A DNA stretch of 11,887 nucleotides from an uncultured cyanobacterium (GTDB lineage: Bacteria > Cyanobacteriota > Cyanobacteriia > PCC-6307 > Cyanobiaceae), in NCBI GenBank assembly GCA_903831165.1, contig CAIKWV010000597.1, positions 1 to 11,887 of the forward strand, read 5' to 3'. Below the pieces are notes generated by a model. It was not told the DNA's origin. It did no database searches and saw nothing but the letters and a program-made list of their open reading frames with translations. The position numbers and the translations under genes are program-made. Positions 1-6,769 of this stretch are shown piece after piece (position 1 is the first letter of the stretch; each line of letters starts with the position of its first letter).

Positions 1-1508
1 AGATCGTGGCCGGCAACATCCGCCGCAGTGCCGGCAAGCGCCAGTATGCCTCCGACGATCTGGAGGCCTCCCGCGCCAAGGACAACCTCTGGCAGCAGGA
101 CAGCGAGGGCAACTGGCGCATCGATCCCCAGCGCGATGCCCTGCGCATGGCCAACCACACCCGGGTGTTCCACACCCGCCCCAGCCGCGAGGTGGTGCTG
201 GAGGCCGTCAACAAGCAGTTCCAGTCCGGTGAAGGGGCGATCCAATTCGCCCCCGAAGCGATTGCCCGCTCCAATGCCGACCTGCTGCCCACCCCAGAGT
301 TGCGCGAGGAGTTCATCGGCATCTACTGCGACCAGGGCCGCGGGGAGGCCGGTCGCTGGCTGCAACTGCACCATCCGGGCATCGAGGCGGCCGAACTGGA
401 GCATCGCCTCGGCCGCTACGGCCTCAATCCCTGCGGCGAAATCCTCGGCGCCGACTTCCACTGCAACCTGGCCGAGGTCCATCTCAACCAGATCGATCCC
501 CACGACTACCGGGCCCAGGAGGAGGCCTTCACGGCCGGTGGCATTGCCGTGGCCTGCCTGCTCAACCATCGCTTCGAGGTGGAGCGCTATCGCCAGAGCC
601 GCGCCTGGGATCCGATTGTGGGGGTGAGCTTCACCGGGCTGTTCGATTTCTTCGTGCACGCCTTCGGCACACCCTGGCTGCAGTGGTGGGAAGCGGGCCG
701 CCCCGACAGCGAAGAAGGGCGGGCTTTCCGCGCCGAGGAGGCTCGCTACCTGGGCCGCTGGAAGGAGATCGTCAACCGGGCGGTGGGTGAATACTGCGAC
801 CGCCATGGCATCCGCCGGCCCAATCGCTGCACCACCGTGCAACCGGCAGGTACCAAGAGCCTGCTCACCGGCGCCAGCCCCGGCTGGCATCCCCCCAAGG
901 CCCAGCGCTTCATCCGCCGCATCACCTTCCGCAAGAACGACCCGGTGGCGCTGGCCTGCATGGAATACGGCTACACGATCGTGCCCAGCCAATCGGACAA
1001 GGACGAACAGGGGCGCCTGCTCGATGATCCGTTTGATCCCCGTTGCACCGAATGGCTGGTGGAGATCCCCACCGAAGTGAGCTGGGCCAACATTCCCGGG
1101 GCGGACCAGGTGGAGATCAACAACTTCTCGGCGCTGGCCCAGTTTGATTTCTACATGCAGGTGCAGCAGCACTACACGGCCCACAACACCTCCGCCACGG
1201 TCGAGTTCCGCGAGCACGAAATTGAGCCCCTTGCCGATGCGATTCATCGCGCCATCGACAACGGCCAGGGCTATATCTCCGCCGCCCTGCTGGCCCGCTT
1301 TGATGCCAATGCCACCTTCCCGCGGCTGCCGTTCGAGCCGATCGATGCGGCCACCTATGGCCGGCTGTCGGCGGAAGTTGTAGCCCGGCGCCGCACGGCC
1401 GACTTCTTTGAAGCCCTGCGCCGCTATGACGGCGGCGAATTGATGGAAGCCGGTCCAGCAGGTTGCGATTCGGACAAGTGCCTGCTGCCGCTGGCCAAGC
1501 CAGCCTGA
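1..1508 (+). CDS. nrdJ: Adenosylcobalamin-dependent class II ribonucleotide reductase, 5'-truncated by window edge
   Basis: Reduces ribonucleoside triphosphates to deoxyribonucleotides in the cytoplasm using a B12-derived radical. The frame is open from base 3 and the true start lies upstream, so the GTG at 6 is only the first start-like codon. Counting from it, 500 residues are visible. The NPCGEI motif at 141-146 holds the thiyl-radical cysteine C143 with N141 and E145, and C154 follows 11 residues later. This is the same spacing as N406/C408/E410/C419 of the monomeric Lactobacillus leichmannii enzyme (numbering from memory). A QPAGTKS loop lies near 280-286. The C-terminal CDSDKC (C487, C492) is the swinging cysteine pair that is re-reduced by thioredoxin. 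The offset implies about 265 missing residues and a full length near 765. No intein is seen in the visible part. The monomeric NrdJ type is usual in picocyanobacteria. GC is high, about 68% in a sampled line. Confidence 0.95.
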   Translation, partial: IVAGNIRRSAGKRQYASDDLEASRAKDNLWQQDSEGNWRIDPQRDALRMANHTRVFHTRPSREVVLEAVNKQFQSGEGAIQFAPEAIARSNADLLPTPELREEFIGIYCDQGRGEAGRWLQLHHPGIEAAELEHRLGRYGLNPCGEILGADFHCNLAEVHLNQIDPHDYRAQEEAFTAGGIAVACLLNHRFEVERYRQSRAWDPIVGVSFTGLFDFFVHAFGTPWLQWWEAGRPDSEEGRAFRAEEARYLGRWKEIVNRAVGEYCDRHGIRRPNRCTTVQPAGTKSLLTGASPGWHPPKAQRFIRRITFRKNDPVALACMEYGYTIVPSQSDKDEQGRLLDDPFDPRCTEWLVEIPTEVSWANIPGADQVEINNFSALAQFDFYMQVQQHYTAHNTSATVEFREHEIEPLADAIHRAIDNGQGYISAALLARFDANATFPRLPFEPIDAATYGRLSAEVVARRRTADFFEALRRYDGGELMEAGPAGCDSDKCLLPLAKPA

Positions 1509-1518
1509 ATCCGGTTTG

Positions 1519-1544
1519 CGGCCGTTGCAGCCATGCAGCGGCCG
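1519..1544 (+). terminator. Strong hairpin after nrdJ, likely transcription end
   Basis: Arms 1519-1529 and 1534-1544 pair over 11 bp with one G-U, around the 4-base loop GCCA, starting 10 bases after the nrdJ stop. There is no T-run, so it is not a textbook intrinsic terminator. Cyanobacterial gene ends often have hairpins without U-tracts. It may instead stabilise the mRNA 3' end. Confidence 0.55.
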
Positions 1545-1903
1545 AGGCAAGAATCAATCGGAGGCAGGCAGCATCGCCGGCCTCCCGGCTGGGTCGAAAC
1601 CGAACACAAGACTGGTTTCGGGCTTGTATTGCAGGCCTGAACAGCACCAGTGGATTCCATCCTTTCGGCAGCCCATGCTGTTGATCAACGAATCAACCCA
1701 GCTTGCATTGTCACTTCTAAACTCAAAAACACTGACGTGCTTTAGTGGGCCCTGAACGGTACCGAAAGAATGCTTGCTGGTTCTCATGCCAGGATTGATT
1801 GCCGATCCAAAGGCAGAGCATCGGCACAGGGAAGTTAGAGCAGTTGCTACTCAGAAGGCGAGCCAATGAGATGGCCTGCCTACAACCAAGCCCGAAAGAC
1901 CAT
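1545..1903. other. Convergent intergenic region between nrdJ and siaD
   Basis: About 360 bases between two genes that end toward each other. Short frames exist on both strands, but none shows recognisable motifs or a convincing start. GC falls along this stretch from the nrdJ level to that of the sia genes. I see no RNA gene and no clear terminator for siaD. Confidence 0.5.
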
Positions 1904-2710
1904 TCAGGGTGCAACCACATATCGATCCCGACCGCGACGCTTCGCCACCAACAAGGCCTCATCAGCACGGCGAAAAGTATCAGCGTAAGTTTCACCAGAA
2001 ACATGTTGGGCCAGTCCAATGCTGGCGGTGATTCCCACCTCGGCGCCATCACAATCGAGAGCGATTAAACGGACAGCCGTCAGCAGCCGCTGGACCACGA
2101 CTTCGGCCTCATGGAGATCAGCGTCGGCAAAAAGTCCAAGAAATTCTTCGCCACCCCATCGGGCACAAAGGTCTTGGTCACGGATACTGGTTTTGAATTT
2201 CTGAGCCAATTCGACCAGCATGCGATCACCGAAATCATGACCATAGGTATCGTTGACTAACTTAAAGTGATCAGCATCCAGAACCACCAAAGAATAGGTT
2301 GATCCATCAGCCAGACTGCGCTCATCGGCTTGGCGGCAACTTTCACTCATCAGCCGACGATTCGCAATCCCTGTCAACAAATCATGGGTGGAAGCCTCAT
2401 GCAGGGCGACATTAAGATCCTTGAGCATCGACTGATAGCGATCAGAGATCCGCAACACTCGCTCTAACAGGCGGATCTGCCGGTCATAACGCCTGGAGAG
2501 CAGACGCACCCGCTCGCGGGCGGCATTCTGATAACGATCGGAAATATTCGTGATGCGTTCAAGTCGAGCCAGCTGCCAGGCAACCGAGCACCAGAGCTGT
2601 TGCAGCACCTCACGCATGGGATGGTCAAGGTATTGCTCGTCAGCCAACATCTCCTGCACCCTTTTCTCGAGGACCTCGTCAAGCTTCTGGGATCCGCGCA
2701 GGAGAGGCAT
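1904..2710 (-). CDS. siaD: SiaD-type diguanylate cyclase (GGDEF), biofilm/aggregation regulator
   Basis: Makes c-di-GMP from two GTP. From the ATG at 2710 it has 268 residues; an in-frame TTG at 2716 overlaps the siaC stop and would add two. Residues 1-108 form a helical, charged stalk typical of SiaD; in P. aeruginosa this N-terminal part is bound by unphosphorylated SiaC, which activates the enzyme. The motif ISDRYQ occurs twice in the stalk, 32 residues apart (56-61 and 88-93). The GGDEF domain spans about 109-268. It has DLLTGIANRR at its entry, the D-A-D-H-F-K-L-V-N-D-T-Y-G-H metal/GTP segment near 145-158, and an active-site GGEEF at 186-190. An RDQD inhibitory I-site lies five residues before it (177-180), so product inhibition is expected. 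It is last gene of the operon, 2 bases after siaC. GC is low (42% in bases 2221-2280). The enzyme should be active. Confidence 0.88.
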   Translation of the reverse strand: MPLLRGSQKLDEVLEKRVQEMLADEQYLDHPMREVLQQLWCSVAWQLARLERITNISDRYQNAARERVRLLSRRYDRQIRLLERVLRISDRYQSMLKDLNVALHEASTHDLLTGIANRRLMSESCRQADERSLADGSTYSLVVLDADHFKLVNDTYGHDFGDRMLVELAQKFKTSIRDQDLCARWGGEEFLGLFADADLHEAEVVVQRLLTAVRLIALDCDGAEVGITASIGLAQHVSGETYADTFRRADEALLVAKRRGRDRYVVAP

Positions 2711-2712
2711 TC

Positions 2713-3108
2713 TCAACGACCCAGAGCACGAATCTCGAAGCTGAAGCTATAGTCCTCCTTGAATTCCTCACCCAACTCCGAGGCGCGCGGGTTGCGGTTG
2801 TCATACAACCAAACCACGCTGACCTGCTTGCCACCATCGCAAGCCTCTTGCAAGAGGTCAAAGATATCAATCATTGCCCTGATACTGCTGGTATTCAGAT
2901 AGCTCAGCTGCAGTTCCACCTCAAGCGATCGCTCTGCCTGGCTGAGGAATTGCTCGGTCCACTCAATGATCTGGGCGAAAAACTCGTAAGTATTCTCGGG
3001 ATAGGACTCACCGATCATCACCAGCTTGCCACTCTGCCAGTCAGCCTCTACACCCGGGCTGAACTGGGAGCTGGGAAGACTGAGATTGTGTTGTTCTACA
3101 GGGGTCAT
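2713..3108 (-). CDS. siaC: SiaC-family regulatory phosphoprotein (DUF1987)
   Basis: Small cytoplasmic switch protein. In P. aeruginosa, SiaC is phosphorylated by SiaB and dephosphorylated by SiaA, and only the unphosphorylated form binds and activates SiaD. The ATG at 3108 gives 131 residues; a TTG at 3117 overlaps the siaB stop and would add three. The diagnostic segments are all present: DWQSGKL, GESYPENTYEFF, then YLNTSSIRAMIDIFDLL, then a VVWLYDNRN strand and an EEFKEDYSF C-terminus. The threonine of LNTSS (T73 from the ATG) corresponds to the known phosphosite Thr68 of P. aeruginosa SiaC. The fold resembles STAS anti-sigma-factor antagonists. It lies 5 bases after siaB and 2 bases before siaD, which suggests translational coupling. 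The family assignment is firm. The partner roles are inferred from the intact four-gene set. Confidence 0.9.
   Translation of the reverse strand: MTPVEQHNLSLPSSQFSPGVEADWQSGKLVMIGESYPENTYEFFAQIIEWTEQFLSQAERSLEVELQLSYLNTSSIRAMIDIFDLLQEACDGGKQVSVVWLYDNRNPRASELGEEFKEDYSFSFEIRALGR
2925..2932. repeat. HIP1 octamer GCGATCGC inside siaC
   Basis: Perfect 8-bp palindrome that is over-represented in many cyanobacterial genomes. Its presence inside siaC supports a cyanobacterial host and some residence time of the operon in such a genome. Confidence 0.8.
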
Positions 3109-3113
3109 GGGCT

Positions 3114-3662
3114 TCAAATGATGGCACGGAGACTGAAAAAGGCCTTACCCTGATCGGCTTCACCCAGATTAGCCTCCAAGGGTTGACTCGATTTACGGGC
3201 GATCTCAATCAGGCCCAAGCCGGCACCCGTGCTGCGATCCGCCTGACGAGGCTGTCGCAACTGCTGCTTGTAAAGCGACTTGAGCTCTGCTTTATCAAGA
3301 TGGGCAAGATTTTCGATACGAGCAAGCAGCGCCTCACCATCAGCCAAATCAATGATATTTCCCGCCGATACGGCATAATGACCACCTTCAACTTCAGCGA
3401 TGACAACCGTGGCCGAAGCATCCTTATCGCCATAGCTCTTGGCAGTGGCATAATGGCGTATGTTTTGGCTCATTTCGATATAAACGCTGAACACATCCAT
3501 CGCCGCGGACTGGCTTGACTGGGTAGATTCAATATGATCCTTGAGAGCAACACCAATTTCGCCAATCAATGTCCTTGATATGGGGCCATTGAAACAAATC
3601 AAAATTCGTTGGCCATTGAAGAAATCTCGCAACGAAGAGAGACTACTCGAAAACATATTCAT
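3114..3662 (-). CDS. siaB: SiaB-family protein kinase (GHKL/anti-sigma-like)
   Basis: 182 residues from the ATG at 3662 (a second ATG lies two codons in, at 3656). SiaB proteins are threonine kinases of the GHKL/RsbW-like fold that phosphorylate SiaC and so turn down the cyclase. Visible motifs are an N-box with E63, Q66-N67 and H70 (EMSQNIRHYA), an AGNII segment near 99-103 in place of the G1 box, and a glycine-rich G2 loop TGAGLGLIEIA at 145-155. The C-terminus ends in a beta strand (AFFSLRAII), as usual for this fold. It starts 15 bases after the siaA stop. A GAGG upstream is too far away (about 13 bases) to be a confident ribosome site. The kinase family is recognised with good confidence and its substrate is inferred from the adjacent siaC. 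Confidence 0.87.
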   Translation of the reverse strand: MNMFSSSLSSLRDFFNGQRILICFNGPISRTLIGEIGVALKDHIESTQSSQSAAMDVFSVYIEMSQNIRHYATAKSYGDKDASATVVIAEVEGGHYAVSAGNIIDLADGEALLARIENLAHLDKAELKSLYKQQLRQPRQADRSTGAGLGLIEIARKSSQPLEANLGEADQGKAFFSLRAII

Positions 3663-3677
3663 CAGAACAACTCGACC

Positions 3678-4916
3678 TCAGTCGAAGCGAAAAGAAAGCA
3701 TGGTGATGTCATCTCGCTGGGGATAGGCGCCTCGGAAATCGGACAGTGCCTGAGCGAACGCCTGCCGCTGCTCAGACAGGGGTTTGCGAGCATGCTCCAA
3801 CAACAGGGCGGTGAAGCGATCGCTGCCAATCGAAAAGCCATGCTCACCTCCCGACTGATCGAGATAGCCGTCTGTGGTCAGATAATAGGTGAAACCAGGC
3901 AGCAATGGCAGTTCTTGGTCGCTGTAGGTGCCAAGCCGGCGCTCACACAACGCACGCGATGCACCGGCCAGACAATGAATCTGGTCACCATCGCTCCAGT
4001 ACAGCGAGATTCGGGCACCAGAGAACTTGAGTGAACGCGTTTCAAAATTAAGGGCCACCAGACCCATATCCATGCTGGTGGCAATCGCCTTGGAAAGACG
4101 ATCATCCATCAGGATACTGCGCATCGCCGCATCAGTGCAGCTGAGGATCGCTGCGGGCGATCCGATCCCCACATCTCGGATCGAACGATCCACACCAGCC
4201 CGCGCCATCATGGTCATCATGGCACCGGGTACACCGTGGCCGGCACAATCAGCAACACCAGCCAGACAACGGCCGGCATCGGCGTGAAAAAGATAATAAT
4301 CACCACCAACAATATCCTTAGGTTGCCAGAGAATGAAGTAATCTTTACCGAAAGCTTCTTTCAGCTGCTTGTCCGGCAAAATAGATCGCTGCAGAACCCC
4401 TGCATAACGAATTGAATCCGCGATCTGACGGTTGGCCTCACGCAGTTGACCATTGGCAGCATCCAGCTCACCATACGCCGTGCGCATATTAGTGAGAACT
4501 GTGTTAAAGCCATGCACCATTCTGTAGAGCTCATCATCACCAGCAACACTCAACAAGTCACTTTCATCACCAGCCTCAATCCGACGAACCTGACGAGAAA
4601 GACTAGCAAGTGGTCGAATGATGCGACTATCAATGATCAAGAAGGACAGCACGGCCAGCAGGGCCAGCAACAAAGTGAGGGCGACAAAGACATAGTCAGC
4701 CGCACTGTGATCGTGACGTTGAAGCAGAGACTGGGTGGAAACAACAATCAAGTAACCAAGCACCAGGCTGTTGACCACCGTGATCACGATGAAGGTGCTC
4801 TGAATCGACAGTTGACCGCGTGAACGTAGAAGTCCACGCCTCAAGCTCCTGATCCCGTTAACCAGGTGTCGACGCTGAAGGGTGGAACGGTCAGAGGCTG
4901 GCTGGCGACTGTTCAT
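3678..4916 (-). CDS. siaA: SiaA-type membrane PP2C/SpoIIE phosphatase with HAMP, lacking a large periplasmic domain
   Basis: Dephosphorylates SiaC and so promotes c-di-GMP synthesis in the known system. From the ATG at 4916 it has 412 residues; a TTG at 4958 would add 14. Residues 1-36 are basic and cytoplasmic. TM1 is about 40-61, followed by only about a dozen outside residues (polar, QSLLQRHDHSAADY), and TM2 is about 74-95. A HAMP linker follows (93-146, with the RPL at its start and the DDELYRM segment), then a coiled connector ending DSIRYAGVLQRSILP. The PPM/SpoIIE phosphatase domain has GGDYY (204-208), ADCAGHGVPGAMM (222-234), TTDG (347-350) and RDDITML (401-407), all metal-site motifs. 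P. aeruginosa SiaA is, from memory, about 660 residues with a large periplasmic region between the TMs, which is missing here. It is first gene of the operon. A HIP1 octamer lies inside it at 3816-3823. Confidence 0.86.
   Translation of the reverse strand: MNSRQPASDRSTLQRRHLVNGIRSLRRGLLRSRGQLSIQSTFIVITVVNSLVLGYLIVVSTQSLLQRHDHSAADYVFVALTLLLALLAVLSFLIIDSRIIRPLASLSRQVRRIEAGDESDLLSVAGDDELYRMVHGFNTVLTNMRTAYGELDAANGQLREANRQIADSIRYAGVLQRSILPDKQLKEAFGKDYFILWQPKDIVGGDYYLFHADAGRCLAGVADCAGHGVPGAMMTMMARAGVDRSIRDVGIGSPAAILSCTDAAMRSILMDDRLSKAIATSMDMGLVALNFETRSLKFSGARISLYWSDGDQIHCLAGASRALCERRLGTYSDQELPLLPGFTYYLTTDGYLDQSGGEHGFSIGSDRFTALLLEHARKPLSEQRQAFAQALSDFRGAYPQRDDITMLSFRFD
3816..3823. repeat. HIP1 octamer GCGATCGC inside siaA
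   Basis: Second perfect HIP1 copy, in the phosphatase domain of siaA. Confidence 0.8.
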
Positions 4917-4984
4917 AGGACACACTTGGATCAATACCGTGGAAGAAACGTCTGTCAATCAACGCGGAGAACCTTCAACCGCTA

Positions 4985-5013
4985 ATGACAAACCTGTTCA
5001 GAAGTGAGGTAAA
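4985..5013 (-). promoter_or_regulatory. Possible sigma-70-type promoter for siaABCD
   Basis: On the minus strand, TTTACC (5008-5013, 4/6 match to the -35 box) lies 17 bases before TGTCAT (4985-4990, 4/6 match to the -10 box). Transcription would begin near 4977, about 60 bases before the siaA ATG. The match is weak and rests on position and spacing only. Confidence 0.25.
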
Positions 5014-5734
5014 GTCAGTCGATCATCATCACGGGCAGTGGTACGGCGCGAAACCCGACACTGGTCAATTGCTGGCGATGTTGAAGCAAGTCGGAAGGCC
5101 GAATCGTAGCGTTGACTTTAGCTGGAGCCTCAAAAATGGGGGGCAACTCAGATCAGGTCTTCAAACAACAGAACATAGCCAGCAACCCTCATCGGGCAAT
5201 AGGCAGCCACTCGGTTCAGCTTCACAACCCAGGTCGGGTTCGCCTGCGATCAAACTGAGAAGCGACCCAGCTCGGCCTTGACTCTGGACGGACACGACGG
5301 CGGCGCAAGCGAAAATCGTTCCGATCCATGGCAGGTCGAAGGGCGGCCCCGGCTCGCGGCTAGCGACTCCAGGAAATCAAGCCAAGGCTCAGAAGCGATG
5401 AGCGCCAAGTCCTGATCCGGCCAGCGGTGCTGGACTCGAGTTCCAAGGAAGCGCCATGGCTGGCGGCAAGATTGGATGAGGCATCGAAAGCCCTCACGCC
5501 AGACCCTCGGCCTCGAACCAGGCCCGGGGAGAGCCCTTGAAGACGGCTCGAAAAGATGCCGGGGTATGGGCTGAAGAGCTTGACCGTCATGCTGCAGCCG
5601 AATGTGAGCCAGCAACGACGGCCGGACTGCAGGGTTCGATTGAAATCACCGGACTGGAGCGCGGGCGCGCCTCCAAGGCCCTGGCCGTGGGAGAATGGTG
5701 CGCGATGCCGCGGCTGAGGCTGTGGGATCGAGGT
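5014..5734. other. Gene-poor region upstream of tRNA-Ser
   Basis: About 720 bases with no recognisable protein gene. The longest frames here (minus strand about 5250-5974, plus strand 5537-5881) are low-complexity in character or run through the tRNA, and show no family motif. A short minus-strand segment near 5370-5450 (reading WPDQDLALIASEPWLDFLESLA) looks mildly protein-like and may be a relic. A possible siaA promoter lies at the left edge. No tRNA promoter could be picked with confidence. Confidence 0.4.
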
Positions 5735-5819
5735 GGAGGGGTGGTCGAGTGGTTGATGGCTCCGGTCTTGAAAACCGGCGAAGGGAAACCTTCCGCGGGT
5801 TCGAATCCCGCCCCCTCCG
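5735..5819 (+). tRNA. tRNA-Ser (anticodon TGA)
   Basis: An 85-nt cloverleaf without encoded CCA. Acceptor arms GGAGGGG (5735-5741) and CCCCTCC (5812-5818) pair fully, followed by discriminator G at 5819. The anticodon stem-loop is CCGGT-CTTGAAA-ACCGG with anticodon TGA, reading UCN serine codons. A long variable arm (GAAGG-GAAA-CCTTC) marks a class II tRNA. The T-arm is GCGGG (5795-5799), loop TTCGAAT, CCCGC (5807-5811). Four T residues follow almost directly. It stands alone between the sia operon and a decayed integrase, and tRNA-Ser genes are common integration sites. Confidence 0.96.
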
Positions 5820-5914
5820 TTTTGACAGGATTCCGAGGCAGACGAGGACGTCCGAGAACCGTTGCAGCGCATGGTCTCTGACTGAATTGACCGTCCTGAA
5901 TGATCCTGAGTCAT

Positions 5915-5944
5915 CCGCCTACAACCGCCTACAACCGCCAACAG
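5915..5944. repeat. 10-bp tandem repeat, about 2.8 copies
   Basis: Unit CCGCCTACAA occurs twice exactly (5915-5924, 5925-5934) and a third time with two changes (5935-5944). It lies about 95 bases beyond the tRNA 3' end and 105 bases before the integrase relic. That is where direct repeats bound by an integrase arm domain might sit, but this role is a guess. Confidence 0.7.
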
Positions 5945-6050
5945 CGACGGTATGGCCGAATGCGACAGGATCAATACCGTCAGCTTCGACGACCCGAGCG
6001 CGTATCCCTATCGCTGACCTGCTGACGTCCATCGCGCCATCAGCGTTCTG

Positions 6051-6480
6051 ATGCTGCGCACCAGGCTCAATGACAAGGCGATCCAGGCTCTGCGCCCTGA
6101 ACCGGTCAAGACTGGGACCGAGCATCACGACCGCTCAACACCAGCGCAGGGCAGTAGAGAAGGTCAACCGGAGCTTCATGCAGATCGCCGAGACCTGGTA
6201 TGCGCATCACAGTCCCAGCTGGAGTAGCCGCTACTACCGGGACATGCGCAAGTAGCTGGATCACTTCGTGCTTCCAGCCCTCGGTGATCTGAAGGTCGGG
6301 ACCTCTGGCCGCGACGCTACCGAAATCCGTCTGCTGGCCCTGATCATCGTCAGAGGCGCCAACCAACAGGCCCGACGCTGCAACGATGTGGTGCAGCGCG
6401 TGATCAAGCATGTCGTGGATCTGGACGTACACCAGGACAACCATTGCTGCAGGGATCTGAGTTCAGGCAGCGATCGCCGA
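6051..6480 (+). pseudogene. Decayed tyrosine recombinase (P4-like phage integrase) fragment
   Basis: Remains of a site-specific integrase in at least two frames. Beginning at the ATG at 6051, one frame reads MLRTRLNDKAIQALRPEP, like the arm-binding N-terminus of P4-type integrases (typically LTDKAIKALKP). The frame then shifts between about 6105 and 6165. The next frame reads SFMQIAETWYAHHSPSW, then RYYRDMRK, an in-frame TAG at 6253-6255, then LDHFVLPALGDLKV, RGANQQARRCNDVVQRV and KHVVDLDVHQDN to about 6445. This is the SAM-like core-binding domain. Much of the segment between the two domains is gone and the catalytic domain (R...HxxR...Y) is not found, so the gene is dead. It has the same orientation as tRNA-Ser and begins 231 bases after it, the usual place for an integrase next to its attachment site. 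A HIP1 octamer at 6470-6477 marks the end of recognisable similarity. Confidence 0.72.
6470..6477. repeat. HIP1 octamer GCGATCGC
   Basis: Third perfect HIP1 copy, at the distal end of the integrase relic. Confidence 0.8.
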
Positions 6481-6522
6481 CAGGGAAGATCCTCAGGAAC
6501 AGACCGACGGATCTGGCAACCG

Positions 6523-6769
6523 TCACTGCTGACACACCGCCTCCACTGCAGCGGCCTCAGCTTCTTCTGCACTGCGCTGCAAGGCGGTGGAAAGCTGAGC
6601 CAGCCTGGCTTCTGCACCATCATCCGGGAAATCAAGGCTAAGGTCATGCCGCAGCACCTGCTCGTCAGATCTGAGTGCGGCCGCCACGACGTAGTCGATC
6701 AAGGCCAACATCTGACGCAGCTCTCTGCGGAGGTTGAAGAGCGCGGTAGCGGATCGGGGGAGTGCTCAT
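6523..6769 (-). pseudogene. Small hypothetical protein with a one-base disruption in a poly-C run near its start
   Basis: The minus strand has an open frame ending at 6523 that reads like a real small helical protein: SATALFNLRRELRQM, then LALIDYVVAAALRSDEQV, DLSLDFPDD and a charged AEARLAQLSTALQRSAEEAEAAA helix. Within that frame the first ATG is at 6711 (62 residues), but protein-like sequence continues upstream of it. An ATG at 6769 is one base out of frame. Removing one C from the five-C run at 6756-6760 would join it, giving MSTPRSATALFNL and about 82 residues. I do not recognise a family. It overlaps nothing else. It could be a recently broken gene, a sequencing error in a homopolymer, or a shorter gene starting at 6711. 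Confidence 0.4.

Noticed and set aside
28..627. Alternative frame inside nrdJ (199 codons)
   Set aside because: Proline/alanine/serine/arginine-rich shadow of a high-GC gene; nrdJ in the other frame has conserved catalytic motifs.
1..1508. Possible intein in nrdJ
   Set aside because: Cyanobacterial ribonucleotide reductases often carry inteins, but the visible part aligns continuously with the expected spacing (C143-C154, C487-C492); nothing can be said about the missing N-terminal part.
5360..5974. Long minus-strand frame (204 codons)
   Set aside because: It runs through tRNA-Ser in antisense; its GGGGIRTRG...DHP stretch is the well-known false protein produced by reading tRNA-Ser backwards, and the rest lacks family motifs.
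4928..5980. GGATCAATACCGT occurring at 4928-4940 and 5968-5980
   Set aside because: A 13-base exact repeat is expected about once by chance in 12 kb, and the flanks do not match.
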